From Cylicocyclus nassatus (taxonomy: Eukaryota; Nematoda; Chromadorea; Rhabditida; Strongylidae): a DNA stretch of 64,000 nt. Positions 47,080-56,169 of this stretch are shown one piece after another. Position 1 is the first letter of the stretch. Each line of letters starts with the position of its first letter. The notes beneath the pieces were generated by a model that did no database searches, was not told the DNA's origin, and saw only the letters and a list, made by a program, of their open reading frames with translations. Made by a program: the position numbers and the translations under genes. The stretch is taken from NCBI GenBank assembly GCA_958299035.1, contig CATQJL010000112.1, forward strand, positions 54,913,140 to 54,977,139. Direction: 5' to 3'.

Positions 47080-47588
47080 TTCTCGCTTCAGAATCCACTG
47101 TTTTCGATCGGGCTTGAACTGTTGCATCAGGCAAGAGCCGAGGTTCCGCACTGCGTCAGAAGCCCCCCCCCCCTCCCCCCCCCCCCCGATTGAGCTGGAC
47201 AATGCCTTTGAGCGGTTGTCGCGAAAGACTATGGACGTCAAATTTTTCAAGATTTTTGATTGGCCTTATGTTGTCTTCAACATTGCTGGATCTATTTCGA
47301 TTGAAGTAAATCCGAAAATCGTTGCAAGTGTTCGCAGCAGTGTGCGCGACTGTTTTGTTGCGCCTCAACATAATGCTCTCAACCGTTCCATCGCTTTGGT
47401 GTCCAAGACGAGGCCGACGTTCAATCACATCTCAAACAAAATGTGACTTTCCCATAAAACTTATTCAAAAGCCAAATTTGAGGATTGATTGCGCAAATTA
47501 CCTTTTAGGTACTCATAATGCTCACTGAATGCCCTCTCGACCTGAGAATAACGAGACTGTACCCAGCAAATAGGAAGTTCAAATAACT

Positions 47589-48127
47589 TTAACATAAATT
47601 CGATGAAAAATGAAGAACGCCACCATGGGCGCTTCTGCAATTCCGTGTGCAGGGATCGTAGCATCGGTACCAAGTTGAATTCATCGTATTCCTGGTTTCT
47701 TCATTGCACTTTTGATGGCACTGTTTACAGCACTGAAAGTATTGAAGGTTAGAGCCAAAGCACAAATTCATTTGGAAAATGAGACGCACTTGTCTTTTGT
47801 GTTATCTCTACCTACCTCAGCTAATGCTTGTTTTGAAACGCGGCGAGATCCCTGGGTCTTGCGAGATTCCGGAACAGCATAATTCCCATCGGCCTTGGTT
47901 TTGACAGTAAAATCACCTCTCTTGGCGTTAGGCTGTTTCATCGCAGCACCAGCTTTACTGGCTTTGAGAGTCACAGCGGAAACAGTTTCGTTGGTCCTAG
48001 CATATTTCATTCCACGAGCAGCTATAGCTTTGGAACTTTCCGGCGCAGCGCTAACTTTCGTTCTGTCGGATTTTAATACAGCAACAACTTGCAGCAAAAC
48101 CAGAATAAGAAAGAGCTTATAAAGCAT
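47589..48127 (-). CDS. Small secreted cysteine-rich protein, copy B (2 exons)
   Basis: Exon 1 is 47816-48127 (104 codons), the intron 47733-47815 (83 nt, GTAGGT...TTTCAG, phase 0), and exon 2 47589-47732 (47 codons plus stop), giving 151 aa. A signal peptide is evident (MLYKLFLILVLLQVVAVL), followed by a lysine/alanine/serine-rich region with an NET glycosylation site. Exon 2 encodes eight cysteines in 47 residues: CCKQCHQKC, then WYRCYDPC, then single cysteines near the end. W21, Y22, C24, Y25 and C28 of exon 2 fall at the same positions as in copy A without gaps. The ATG stands six bases after ACTTTTCAG. The family is unknown to me. The conserved exon 2 against a free-running middle suggests selection on the cysteine domain. 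Confidence 0.75.
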
Positions 48128-48220
48128 GCTGTGCTGAAAAGTAACATTTATAATTCCGCAAAGCGGATCAAATTTTTCGAATGTACGCGAAGTTAAGATG
48201 ACAGAAATAAATTTTGTTCT

Positions 48221-49355
48221 TCAATCAGTGCTTACTTCACAGTATATGTTTATTATTACCAATTTTATGTAGAGTTTATACATCTTTTTGAAGTCTACAT
48301 TGCTTGTCCACGTAGTAAAGTGGAACAGAGACAAGCAGATATGTACGATCACAATCGGGACTAACAATAAGACACAAGTCAAAGAGTCCTTCTGCACTGT
48401 AATGTGTACAATAGATATTAGCATGGTCAAGGTAGGGATGGCACGTCACACCTGGCGGTCGTAAGGCTGGGTTCATACTGATTCCCATGTTCCGGAACTG
48501 TTCCCGCACAGTTCTCGCACTGTGCGGGAACAGTTCCAGAACTGTGCTGCATGCGCTGCAGCCGCCCCGCACCATTTTGAACGGCGAAAGCTGGAGAATT
48601 TTGACCTTGTTGAACGGTTTTTCTTCCAGATTTCTCTAATTTTGGTTTTATTCCTACACCCCGCGTCCCTTTTTGATCAGCAGAACTTCGAACTCGAAGC
48701 GGGATTGAAGAATGAGCGCTTTTCTGCTCCATGTATTCGGAAAGATGGACGGTCGTGCGATTGTCCATTCTGTCTTCGTGATTTTTGCTCAAAACTACTT
48801 CATGTGTTCTAGCAAGTCGCTGCGTAGTCCCGCATCTGTATTGAAATTGACATGGATAAATTTCTAAAACTCATAAAGTTGCTCTGAACAAAAATAGCGA
48901 TGAGAGGATGGACGGGCGCGCGAAGGCCCATCTTCCCGGATACATGGAGCAGAACAGCGTTCAATACTCAACCCCGCTTCAAGTTCGAGGTTTCGCTGAT
49001 CAAAAAGGGAAGCGGGGGAGAAAAATAAGGCTAAAATGAGAAAATTTGGAAGAAAAACCGTTGAAATTTTTCAACTCAGCCGTTCAAAACGTGTGCGGGG
49101 CGGCTGCAGCGCATGCAGCACAGTTCCGGAACTGTTTCCGCACAGTTCCAGCACAGTGTGAGAACTATGCGAGAACAGTTCCAGAACATGGGAATCAGTA
49201 TGAACCCAGCCTAAGGGGCAGAGAAGGAAGCGGATCGTAGCCGGAATGATAGTGATTTCAGCACTAACATGATACTTGTTAGCGATGTCAGCGCTCATTA
49301 CGGAGCCCATCGCGTGTATCAAAAACAATAGCATATTAAGGTAGTGACCTATCAT
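48221..49355 (-). pseudogene. Putative secreted-protein gene split by a MITE
   Basis: A first exon starts at 49355 with a hydrophobic leader (MLLFLIHAMGSVMSA) and runs 48 codons in frame to 49212. There a 747-bp MITE intervenes, and sequence in the same frame continues at 48461. A donor CAG|GTGTGA and acceptor ATTACAG would define a 55-nt intron (48397-48451), close to the 54 nt of copy A. The remaining frame to 48221 keeps the total divisible by three but is hydrophobic and cysteine-poor. The position upstream of copy B mirrors the relic at 17167-17217. Whether it was ever a cysteine-domain gene is unproven. Confidence 0.35.
48465..49211. mobile_element. PIF/Harbinger-like MITE, GGCTGGGTTCATACTG ends
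   Basis: GGCTGGGTTCATACTGATTC and its inverse, with TAA at 48462-48464 and 49212-49214. The arms are over 200 bp: CTGTGCTGCATGCGCTGCAG and ATTTTGACC...GAACGGTTTTTCTTCC recur inverted. GTTCCCGCACAGTTCTCGCA forms a hairpin near the left end. The TWA duplication and GG-initial ends fit PIF/Harbinger. No transposase is encoded. Confidence 0.9.
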
Positions 49356-49359
49356 CGTC

Positions 49360-50018
49360 TACTTGCAGTAAGCATAGCGAAGAAGCCCCATCATGCATAA
49401 ATAATGCCATGTAAGATAGCTCCTGTTCATCAAGAGGAGAACCCTGATTTCGAAAATTGTTTCGCTCAAGTGAAACGGTCATTTTTGAATACAATTAACT
49501 TTGTTTTGAAGTCAGCCACCTTTTTTGCGCTCAATACAAGCAATACTCCTTCCTTCTCCATAAAAAAATCAGATAAACCCTAAACTATGGAACAAGGAAC
49601 CGAACAAATTCTCGTTTGTCCCATTTTCGCTTTGTTTTCAACGACTATTACTGAGAATAAAGACGACGGATTAGGATCAAGTTACTGCAGTAAAAGCGAA
49701 GAGACCTAACCTATCAAACTTATATATTTTTGCTTCCTGCCAACGACCTTCTTTTAGAGGTAGAAATCTTAAATGAAGTCTCTACCATAATATAAGCACA
49801 CTTGGTGGTTTGAACTATATATTGATTATCGGATAATTTCTGTTACGTTTTTATTTTTATTTTTTGAAAATTAAAGAAACTTTCGAAAATTCTTATGTTT
49901 GACGAGTGTTGATGGGGTGCAAAGGTCTGCCCATCAGTACTGTTAGATCCGCGGTTCATGCGCAAAACTCTCTAAGACTACGATTTATGGACATCTTCTT
50001 AACGGGCTGGCATTCTCT
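49360..50018. other. Unit B specific, no gene recognised
   Basis: AT-rich; no frame or repeat of note. TTTTATTTTTATTTTTTG near 49850 is simple sequence. Confidence 0.4.
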
Positions 50019-50020
50019 TA

Positions 50021-50405
50021 CTCAGACAGTCGACGGCATACCTCCGGAGCAGAAATGGCAGAGCCGCGGGGTTTCCCCAGCGGGGATTGCCACTTCGCTT
50101 CCGCTCTGGAGCCCTGCCATTTCACGCATTTTCGTGCTTCGGGGCTCTCCCAAAAGTGGCGCACCTCCGGAGCAGAGATTTGAGCGTCGCGGAGAGGGGT
50201 CGCATTCGTCCTGTTTGTGACGTCACCGTAACGTCACAGTGAATGAATGGGACCCCTCTCCGCGACGCGCAAATCTCTGCTCCGGAAATGCGCCACCTTT
50301 GGGAGATCCCCGGAGCACAAAATGCGTGAAATGGCAGGGCTCCGGAGCGCGAAGTGGCAGACTCGCGCCATATGCCCGCCGGAGGTATCCCTTCGACTGT
50401 CTGAG
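50021..50405. mobile_element. Foldback MITE with CTCAGACAGTCGA ends and TA duplication
   Basis: CTCAGACAGTCGACGG at the left and TCGACTGTCTGAG at the right, with TA at 50019-50020 and 50406-50407. The full 385 bp folds as one long imperfect stem (GAGAGGGGTC / GACCCCTCTC, CTCCGGAGCAGAGATTTG / CAAATCTCTGCTCCGGA). A TA duplication suggests Tc1/mariner mobilisation. Frames on both strands are stem translations. Confidence 0.85.
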
Positions 50406-50409
50406 TAGG

Positions 50410-51420
50410 TGATTAGGGAGAGACCGAGCAATGTGGTAATCAGGCAGGGTATGATCCATAGTTTTTAGCGAGTATAAGGAGATGGCACAATCATGTCCGC
50501 ATGCGTTCAACTGACAATGAGTGAAATGGTGTGCCAAGTCAGCGCACACTCGCATTTTAACATGAAGAACATTTTTTCAAACTGAAAAGAAATATTTTCG
50601 ATCACTTTCCGATTTTTTACTTGCTTTTCAATTTTTGTTTTTGACGTGCTAGGGCACCACAGTGCTGCCATAAAAAAAGGATGTGAAAATATGTTCCAAA
50701 AAAATAAAGGAGAGGAAAAACACAAATAAACGCAAAGAAAAATCAAGAAAAGAAATGACGATTTTGAGTGTGCTTTCAAGGTTATCGTGAACTTGCTAGC
50801 CATTGTGCATTTGCGTCGTCAGTCATGCGGTCATGTACGCTTTGTCGTGTCCTACATATGGAGCAAATTTGAGGTTCTAGAAAGACTCCGGATTTTTCAA
50901 TGTTTTCAAAAAAGAGTGACAGAAATGATCCGGGTGTGCATACCCCCAAGAAACACTCGCAGCCACACCTTTCTTGGAGTTATGCCAACACACCAATAAC
51001 TTACCCCAAAGGAACTTTTAGCGAATAATATGCGCACATTATGATAGCCTATATCGAATTCACGAAGAAGTAATTAAAGCTTGATTTTCTTCTTAAATCT
51101 GATTAACAGTTGCTGGAGCACAACCTTTAGGAGCGAAATATGGGAGAAAGAAGATTTGAATTGGATTCTTATTCCACTGGCGGCTGTTCAAAGTGGGATT
51201 TCTCATGTTGACAGAGAAATGCTTTGTATAGGGTAAAGAAGTAGTCAACCCACTTTTGAAACAAAGTCGATCATGTTTCAAAAAGTTCGTTTTACTTAGT
51301 GGTCCTATACTGCGAACTTCGAAATTCGCTGAAACTTGGTCCACAGGGTCTATTTGACATGCTGATTACGAATACGCTCATTATGCTTGTTAGCTCATGC
51401 AATGCCTATATTAGAAAGAC
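50410..51420. other. Unit B specific, no gene recognised
   Basis: No repeats or exons recognised. The minus frame at 50507-50803 is hydrophobic but has no domain, splice support or copy in unit A. Confidence 0.4.
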
Positions 51421-51427
51421 GATATGC

Positions 51428-51461
51428 TGGGGGAGGAGGGGGGGGGGAGGGAAGGGGAGAG
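51428..51461 (+). repeat. G-rich tract
   Basis: A run of almost pure purine, GGGGGAGGAGGGGGGGGGAG and more, capable in principle of quadruplex formation. It stands directly outside the left end of the 51472 MITE. Confidence 0.7.
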
Positions 51462-51471
51462 AATTTATTAA

Positions 51472-52175
51472 GGGCCGCATGCACTAACATCTCCGCGGGG
51501 AGAGCATCGCAGCTTAAAAGAAGGCTTTATATTTCGAAACTCCAGATACCTGGATTTCACATTGTGTACCTATCCGTAAGTATTCCTACTACCCTTAACT
51601 ATGGACATACTGAAGAGGAGCGAGAAGCTGTACGGACCGCATTTTTTAGCTTTAGTATGATCCCTGATGATCCCCGGCGCCTTTCTTTGAAGTCATTTTT
51701 CTTTCTCCAAAGTTAACGAAATACTTCCAAAGTTGTGCAGATTATCTAACCCGACAGTGCTAAGCATGTTGCTGACAAGAACAAATGATGTTTTGAAGTC
51801 ATGAAATTTTCGATGATTCACAGGTCGAAATTTGGGGTATACCGAAAAATTCGATTTTTCGAAAATTCATTTGTTCTCATCAGCAACATGCTTAGCACTG
51901 TTGTGTTAGATGTTCAGTCTAACTTTGGAAGGTTTTCGTTAAATTCGGAGAAAGAAAAATGAACTGAAAAGCGCCGGGGATCATCAGGGATCATACAAAA
52001 GCTGGAAAATGCGGTTCGTACAAATTCTCGCTCCTGTTCAATATGTTCATAGTGAAGGGTAGTAGGAATACTTACGGATAGGTACACAGTGTGAAATCCA
52101 GGTATCTGCTATAATATAAAGCTTTCTTTCAAGCTGCGATCCCCTCCCCAGCGAGGAGGTTAGTGCATGCGGCCC
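51472..52175. mobile_element. PIF/Harbinger-like MITE, GGGCCGCATGCACTAAC ends
   Basis: GGGCCGCATGCACTAAC is inverted at the right as GTTAGTGCATGCGGCCC, with TAA at 51469-51471 and 52176-52178. The arms extend about 300 bp: GATCCCTGATGATCCCCGGC and its inverse, and CCTACTACCCTT and its inverse. It is related in sequence to the 28170 element, and single arms remain at 7258-7651 and 38838-39190. Confidence 0.9.
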
Positions 52176-52179
52176 TAAG

Positions 52180-52801
52180 AACACTCACGATGGGGAGAGG
52201 GTGGTCTGTATCCGGCGGTCGTGTCCACACCTCGCTCGAAAAACAGAGTGGAAGACATAGAAAGGATATTTGATACACACATTATTGAAACAGTAACACA
52301 ACAATAACAAACACAGCATTCAAATTTCTTTATGAGTTGACGCACGGCTTCGAAAGCAGGTAAAGTCTCTCATTGCATCCAGGTAAATGGAGTCACAGTC
52401 TTACACTTTATAGTGACTGCTTCCATCACTCAAAACAGGAGCAACACAGAGAGTTTAGCAAAATCATTGAAGTGTTTGTGCAGACATGTTCACAAAACTC
52501 CTGAAAAAAGAGGATTTCTTTTTTGCCTTTTTGCTGTTTGTAAAAAAGTAGCTCTTGGTTACGCTGCCTACGGTATAGAAATGCAAAAACTTTTCTAAAT
52601 GCACGTGGAATTGTTCTGGGATGTCTTAGCTTTGTCTCAACTCGTAGTGAATTATAAAAGCCGAAAGTCAAATGCCTACATTACAAAAGTGAGCCTCATC
52701 CCACATTTACTAATTTAGGCCTTGCAGTAAATTCCCAGTCAGCACATCTGAACTGGGTTGACCCCTCGGGAAATTTCAAGTTTTACCTTCGCATGCTTCA
52801 A
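52180..52801. other. Unit B non-coding sequence
   Basis: Matches 17955-18095 and 19380-19555 of unit A. No gene recognised. Confidence 0.4.
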
Positions 52802-53136
52802 AGGCACCGTCCACCCAGATTTCGACTTCCACGTTTTTGCGTTTCAGGGCCTTCTCATGTCCCTGGTTCCGAATATGAAGTAGAGAATGCTCGGAAACCC
52901 CGACAGTCCCCGTTCCGAAGAACCCATAGGCCGGCTTTCCAGAACGGTGATTGGATGGGCGCGCATAAATGGGCGGGCATGGATGGGGGTGCTCGTGCAT
53001 CTTCGCTATTCCGAAGCGATTTTCTCGCTTCCGAAGCGGCATTTTGCGCCGCGACTTGGACATTGGATTGATAGAGGGCCCTACTATTATATGCTGTCAA
53101 AAGCTCAACACCCTCAACTTAGGGTGGACAGTGCCT
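52802..53136. mobile_element. TTAA-type foldback MITE, copy 6
   Basis: AGGCACCGTCCACCC on the left and GGGTGGACAGTGCCT on the right. The right flank is TTAA (53137-53140) and the left TCAA. Unit A at 19545-19555 (GCATGCTTCAGGATGG) shows the empty site. Frames on both strands here are arm translations. Confidence 0.85.
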
Positions 53137-53140
53137 TTAA

Positions 53141-54420
53141 GACGCAAGCTAAATGTGTAAGAATGCCGTCCGAGAGTGCGGTCAGTTTACCACCCTGACC
53201 TGAGTTTAGGTCATAACTCACCGAGACTGTGCAAAAGCGGAAAATCAGATAAAAATCTATTGAGTTGTGCGCCAGTGACTTATGAGACAAGTTAGACCAC
53301 CTTTATGGTACAAAAACGCGTAAAACGGCACAATTTCGGAGCCCAGCTGGAGAGTACCAATGAAGAGGTGATTGCATCTACAAAAATAGGAAAAAGGTTT
53401 CTTCTCTTTTTTTGTAGAGGATGCTCAAATTTCTTAGGGGTGTGCTTAGAACAACAGAAGATATCTTATCTTAGGACTTTCAAAAATGTAATTTCTTTAC
53501 GGTCATTTATGTTAAGAGATGTAGAATCGCTTCATTTCCTTGTTTGCTAGACAAAATTATGGCCATCATCGCTGTAGCGGCCGAAAAAAGCGACGACCGC
53601 CCTTATCAAATCGTTCTTCGAGATTGCGAAAACGACCTTGGAAGACGTTCTTCAAGACATGGTGCTATGGTTTGAAAAGCATGGCTTTAGTCATTCGACT
53701 AAAACCAAAAAAATCTTTTCTTCTTTGAGAACGCAAAAACAACCCTTTTTAGAGAGTAGTGCGTCAATTAGGCACAAACATACTGCGCTGAGGAGCCCCA
53801 TATGCAATGAACGAGCCTCAAAAGAGTTGCGAGGAGAATTTACTACATGCCATAAGCAGTCATCTTGAGACTTGGCTATCAGGCTCGCAAGACCACATTC
53901 AAGAAAAATTTGCAGCATTATGTGGTACACTTCTCAAATCAAAACTGCTCGAAGATTGAAATACTGCTGCAAAATTGAACTCTCGAGCTTCTGACGCAGG
54001 CAGTAGATAGAGTAGCTATAAGAGGTAAAAGCTTTCAAATAGTTGCAGAATTCGAGAAGTGGCAAAAATTCAGTTTGGTTAAAAGCAATATTAAATCGAC
54101 CTGTTTCGTAAACGCATGGATGTCACTCACTCCAATAAGATCGGAAAATTTTCGGACAATAGGCTGCTATTGGTAAAGCCTCAACTCAGTATCGCAACTT
54201 ATTGTAAAGGATCATTGAAAATTGAATAAAAGTCCTATTGAAGTACGCAAAGAATACAAAATTTTACTAACAGACCACATTTTATTGGCAAACGTATTTT
54301 ACAAGTGATCTAGTAGTATGGTCAAATATTTTACCAGCGCGTTAGAGAGTAAAATATCGGCTAGGACTTGCTGAGCGTAAATATTTGAAACGAGCTAGGT
54401 CGAGAGGGGGTGAGCAAACT
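53141..54420. other. Unit B non-coding sequence
   Basis: From about 53810 it matches 19860 onward in unit A. The plus frame 53305-53550 has no motif. No gene recognised. Confidence 0.4.
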
Positions 54421-54953
54421 GTGGAGTGTCCCAAAAGTATGTATACACTGTAATGTTAATGTCTCCGTCCCTCAAGCATCATTCTCTGAAGCTGGATTCA
54501 ACTTAGATCCATAATATGGCTTAAAGCACCAATCTGTGCCCTTTACTGTAGGGTTGCGACAGGCACTTCGAGCTCATAGCGCCATTGTGATCGGCTGCAG
54601 TTTCAGAAAAAAAAATTTCACAAAAATCTGAAGAGCTGTGTAAAGATGATTTCGAGCACACTGATTACACAACATGACTTTACGATTTTTAAACCCTTCT
54701 TGAATGATGTTATGGAGCTTTTATCGAACCCTGAGAAGGCAGCTTTTGGGGAATGCTTGGAATAACCTTGAAAAAGGAGCTGATAGAGTGCAAACTTCAT
54801 ATTCAAATGAGGAGCGATTGGCGATCCGTTCCATGCTGTAAATCCAAGTCAAAGCCAGCTTTACAAAATAATGTTTGGAGGATTTATATGCACTTCGTGT
54901 GAAGAGAGATGCTAACTTATTACGGTGCATACATACTTTTGGGACACCCTGTA
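54421..54953. mobile_element. mariner/Tc1-like relic, unit B copy
   Basis: AGTGTCCCAAAAGTATGTAT on the left and ATACATACTTTTGGGACACC on the right. Homologous to 20419-21645 with shared flanks, hence older than the duplication. No intact transposase. Confidence 0.7.
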
Positions 54954-55290
54954 CAAATCAACATAGACTCTAACAGCTGCCGTGTTGATGGAGAGTTTAC
55001 TCACACCAATTCTGAACGCGATTTTTGATAGTACCAAATCCAGTTGCTTTGTGCACTTTGGGTTTGATCAGGTATGAAGCAGAAGCAGACAAGTACATTG
55101 CGCAAATGAGTCACACCGAGAACGATCAAACGAAAACATAGTCATTTATCGAAAAAAATTGTAGTCATGAATAATCTAATACACCTCTTCTTTGGCTTTT
55201 TTTGGCAACTGGAGTACTAAGGAACACAGCTAGCACAATGCACTCGAATGAGTTTTATATATGTCGCAACCATCAACACATAAAACTTTT

Positions 55291-55762
55291 GTGTAGATGA
55301 TGCCTTTGAAGGCTCCCCTTACATACATAGTTTGCAACACGTTTTTTAGTAAAATATAGTCTCAAGTTCTAACACCGCATTCTTACATCAGTTTCTGGAC
55401 GGAGGATTCTACCTCACTGCTACCGTAATCTTACTATGGAAAAGTAATGAACAAAGTGGACACTATAATTGTGATCAACACATGGAATAACCTCAGAGCA
55501 CAATTTTTCATGGAAATCCATGATGTTGTGTTCCTACAGATTAACTACCGTAACTTCTTCCGTATAATGCAAAAACTAAAAAAAATCATATTTTGATAAT
55601 CAGCGCTTATAACCTTTGTGGGGAAACCTTTGGAGACATGTTCTGAATTTTCCAAACCATTCCGGACAATACGACCCATGGGTGGGTCGTAAGTTTGACA
55701 AAGTGAAAAAGGCTCTGGTCCGAAACGGCAGTAATAGAAAAATCGGCATTGTGGTGAATGTG
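55291..55762. other. No gene recognised
   Basis: Spacer between unit B and the next MITE. The 64-aa frame ending in the MITE is not supported. Confidence 0.35.
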
Positions 55763-55766
55763 TTAA

Positions 55767-56125
55767 ATGCAGCGTCCAGGGAGATCTGGACCTATGGGAT
55801 TTACATGTAGAGTAATTTTGGGGCCCTGACTAAGCCACTGCATAAGCGGCAGCGCAGGTAACTCACGGCTGAGATATACGCCTCCAACTAGACCCCAAAA
55901 TCGTATTTCGCATGGATTCATGGCGCAACCATCAGTTTCGCGTGAGGACTCATGGGTTGCGCCATGAACCCAAGCGATATACGACCCCGGGGTCCAGTTC
56001 CGAGGGGAATATCTCAGCCATTAGAGCACTGCCCGAGAAGCCGGCCCGGCAGTGGCTCAATTAGGGCTCCAAAGTCACTATCCACGTGAGATCCCCATAG
56101 GTCCAGATCCGCCTGGGCGCTGCCT
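55767..56125. mobile_element. TTAA-type foldback MITE, copy 7
   Basis: ATGCAGCGTCCAGGGAGATC on the left and CGCCTGGGCGCTGCCT on the right, with TTAA at 55763-55766 and a decayed right flank TTCAA. CTGGACCTATGGGAT and ATCCCCATAGGTCCAG pair, as do GGGTTGCGCCATGAACCC and TTCATGGCGCAACC. Confidence 0.8.
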
Positions 56126-56169
56126 TCAAGAAATCGAGTAGGATGTGTCTTGTATTCGTAAAGTTAGGG

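Larger units (their letters stand above)
46378..47207. mobile_element. Outer foldback MITE (AGGCATTGTCC ends) with two nested inserts
   Basis: CTCAAAGGCATTGTCCA at 46373-46389 is inverted at 47197-47212. Inside the left arm, TTTGACGCAGTG...GCACGGCTC pairs with GAGCCGAGGTTCCGCACTGC in the right. Nested within are a TTAA MITE (46497-46926) and a hairpin (46940-47079). A poly-C tract (47164-47187) lies in the right arm. Confidence 0.7.
38838..55290 (+). repeat. Segmental duplication, unit B
   Basis: Counterpart of unit A in the same orientation (anchors are given there). 41700-46120 is mostly unit-specific and holds several MITEs. It carries the second intact secreted-protein gene at 47589-48127 and its split neighbour. 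It lacks both the hAT-like element and the 9710 MITE of unit A, so it preserves their empty sites. Confidence 0.85.

Noticed and set aside
47164..47187. Poly-C tract as a regulatory element
   Set aside because: Simple homopolymer in a MITE arm; probably replication slippage, and the exact length may be a sequencing artefact.
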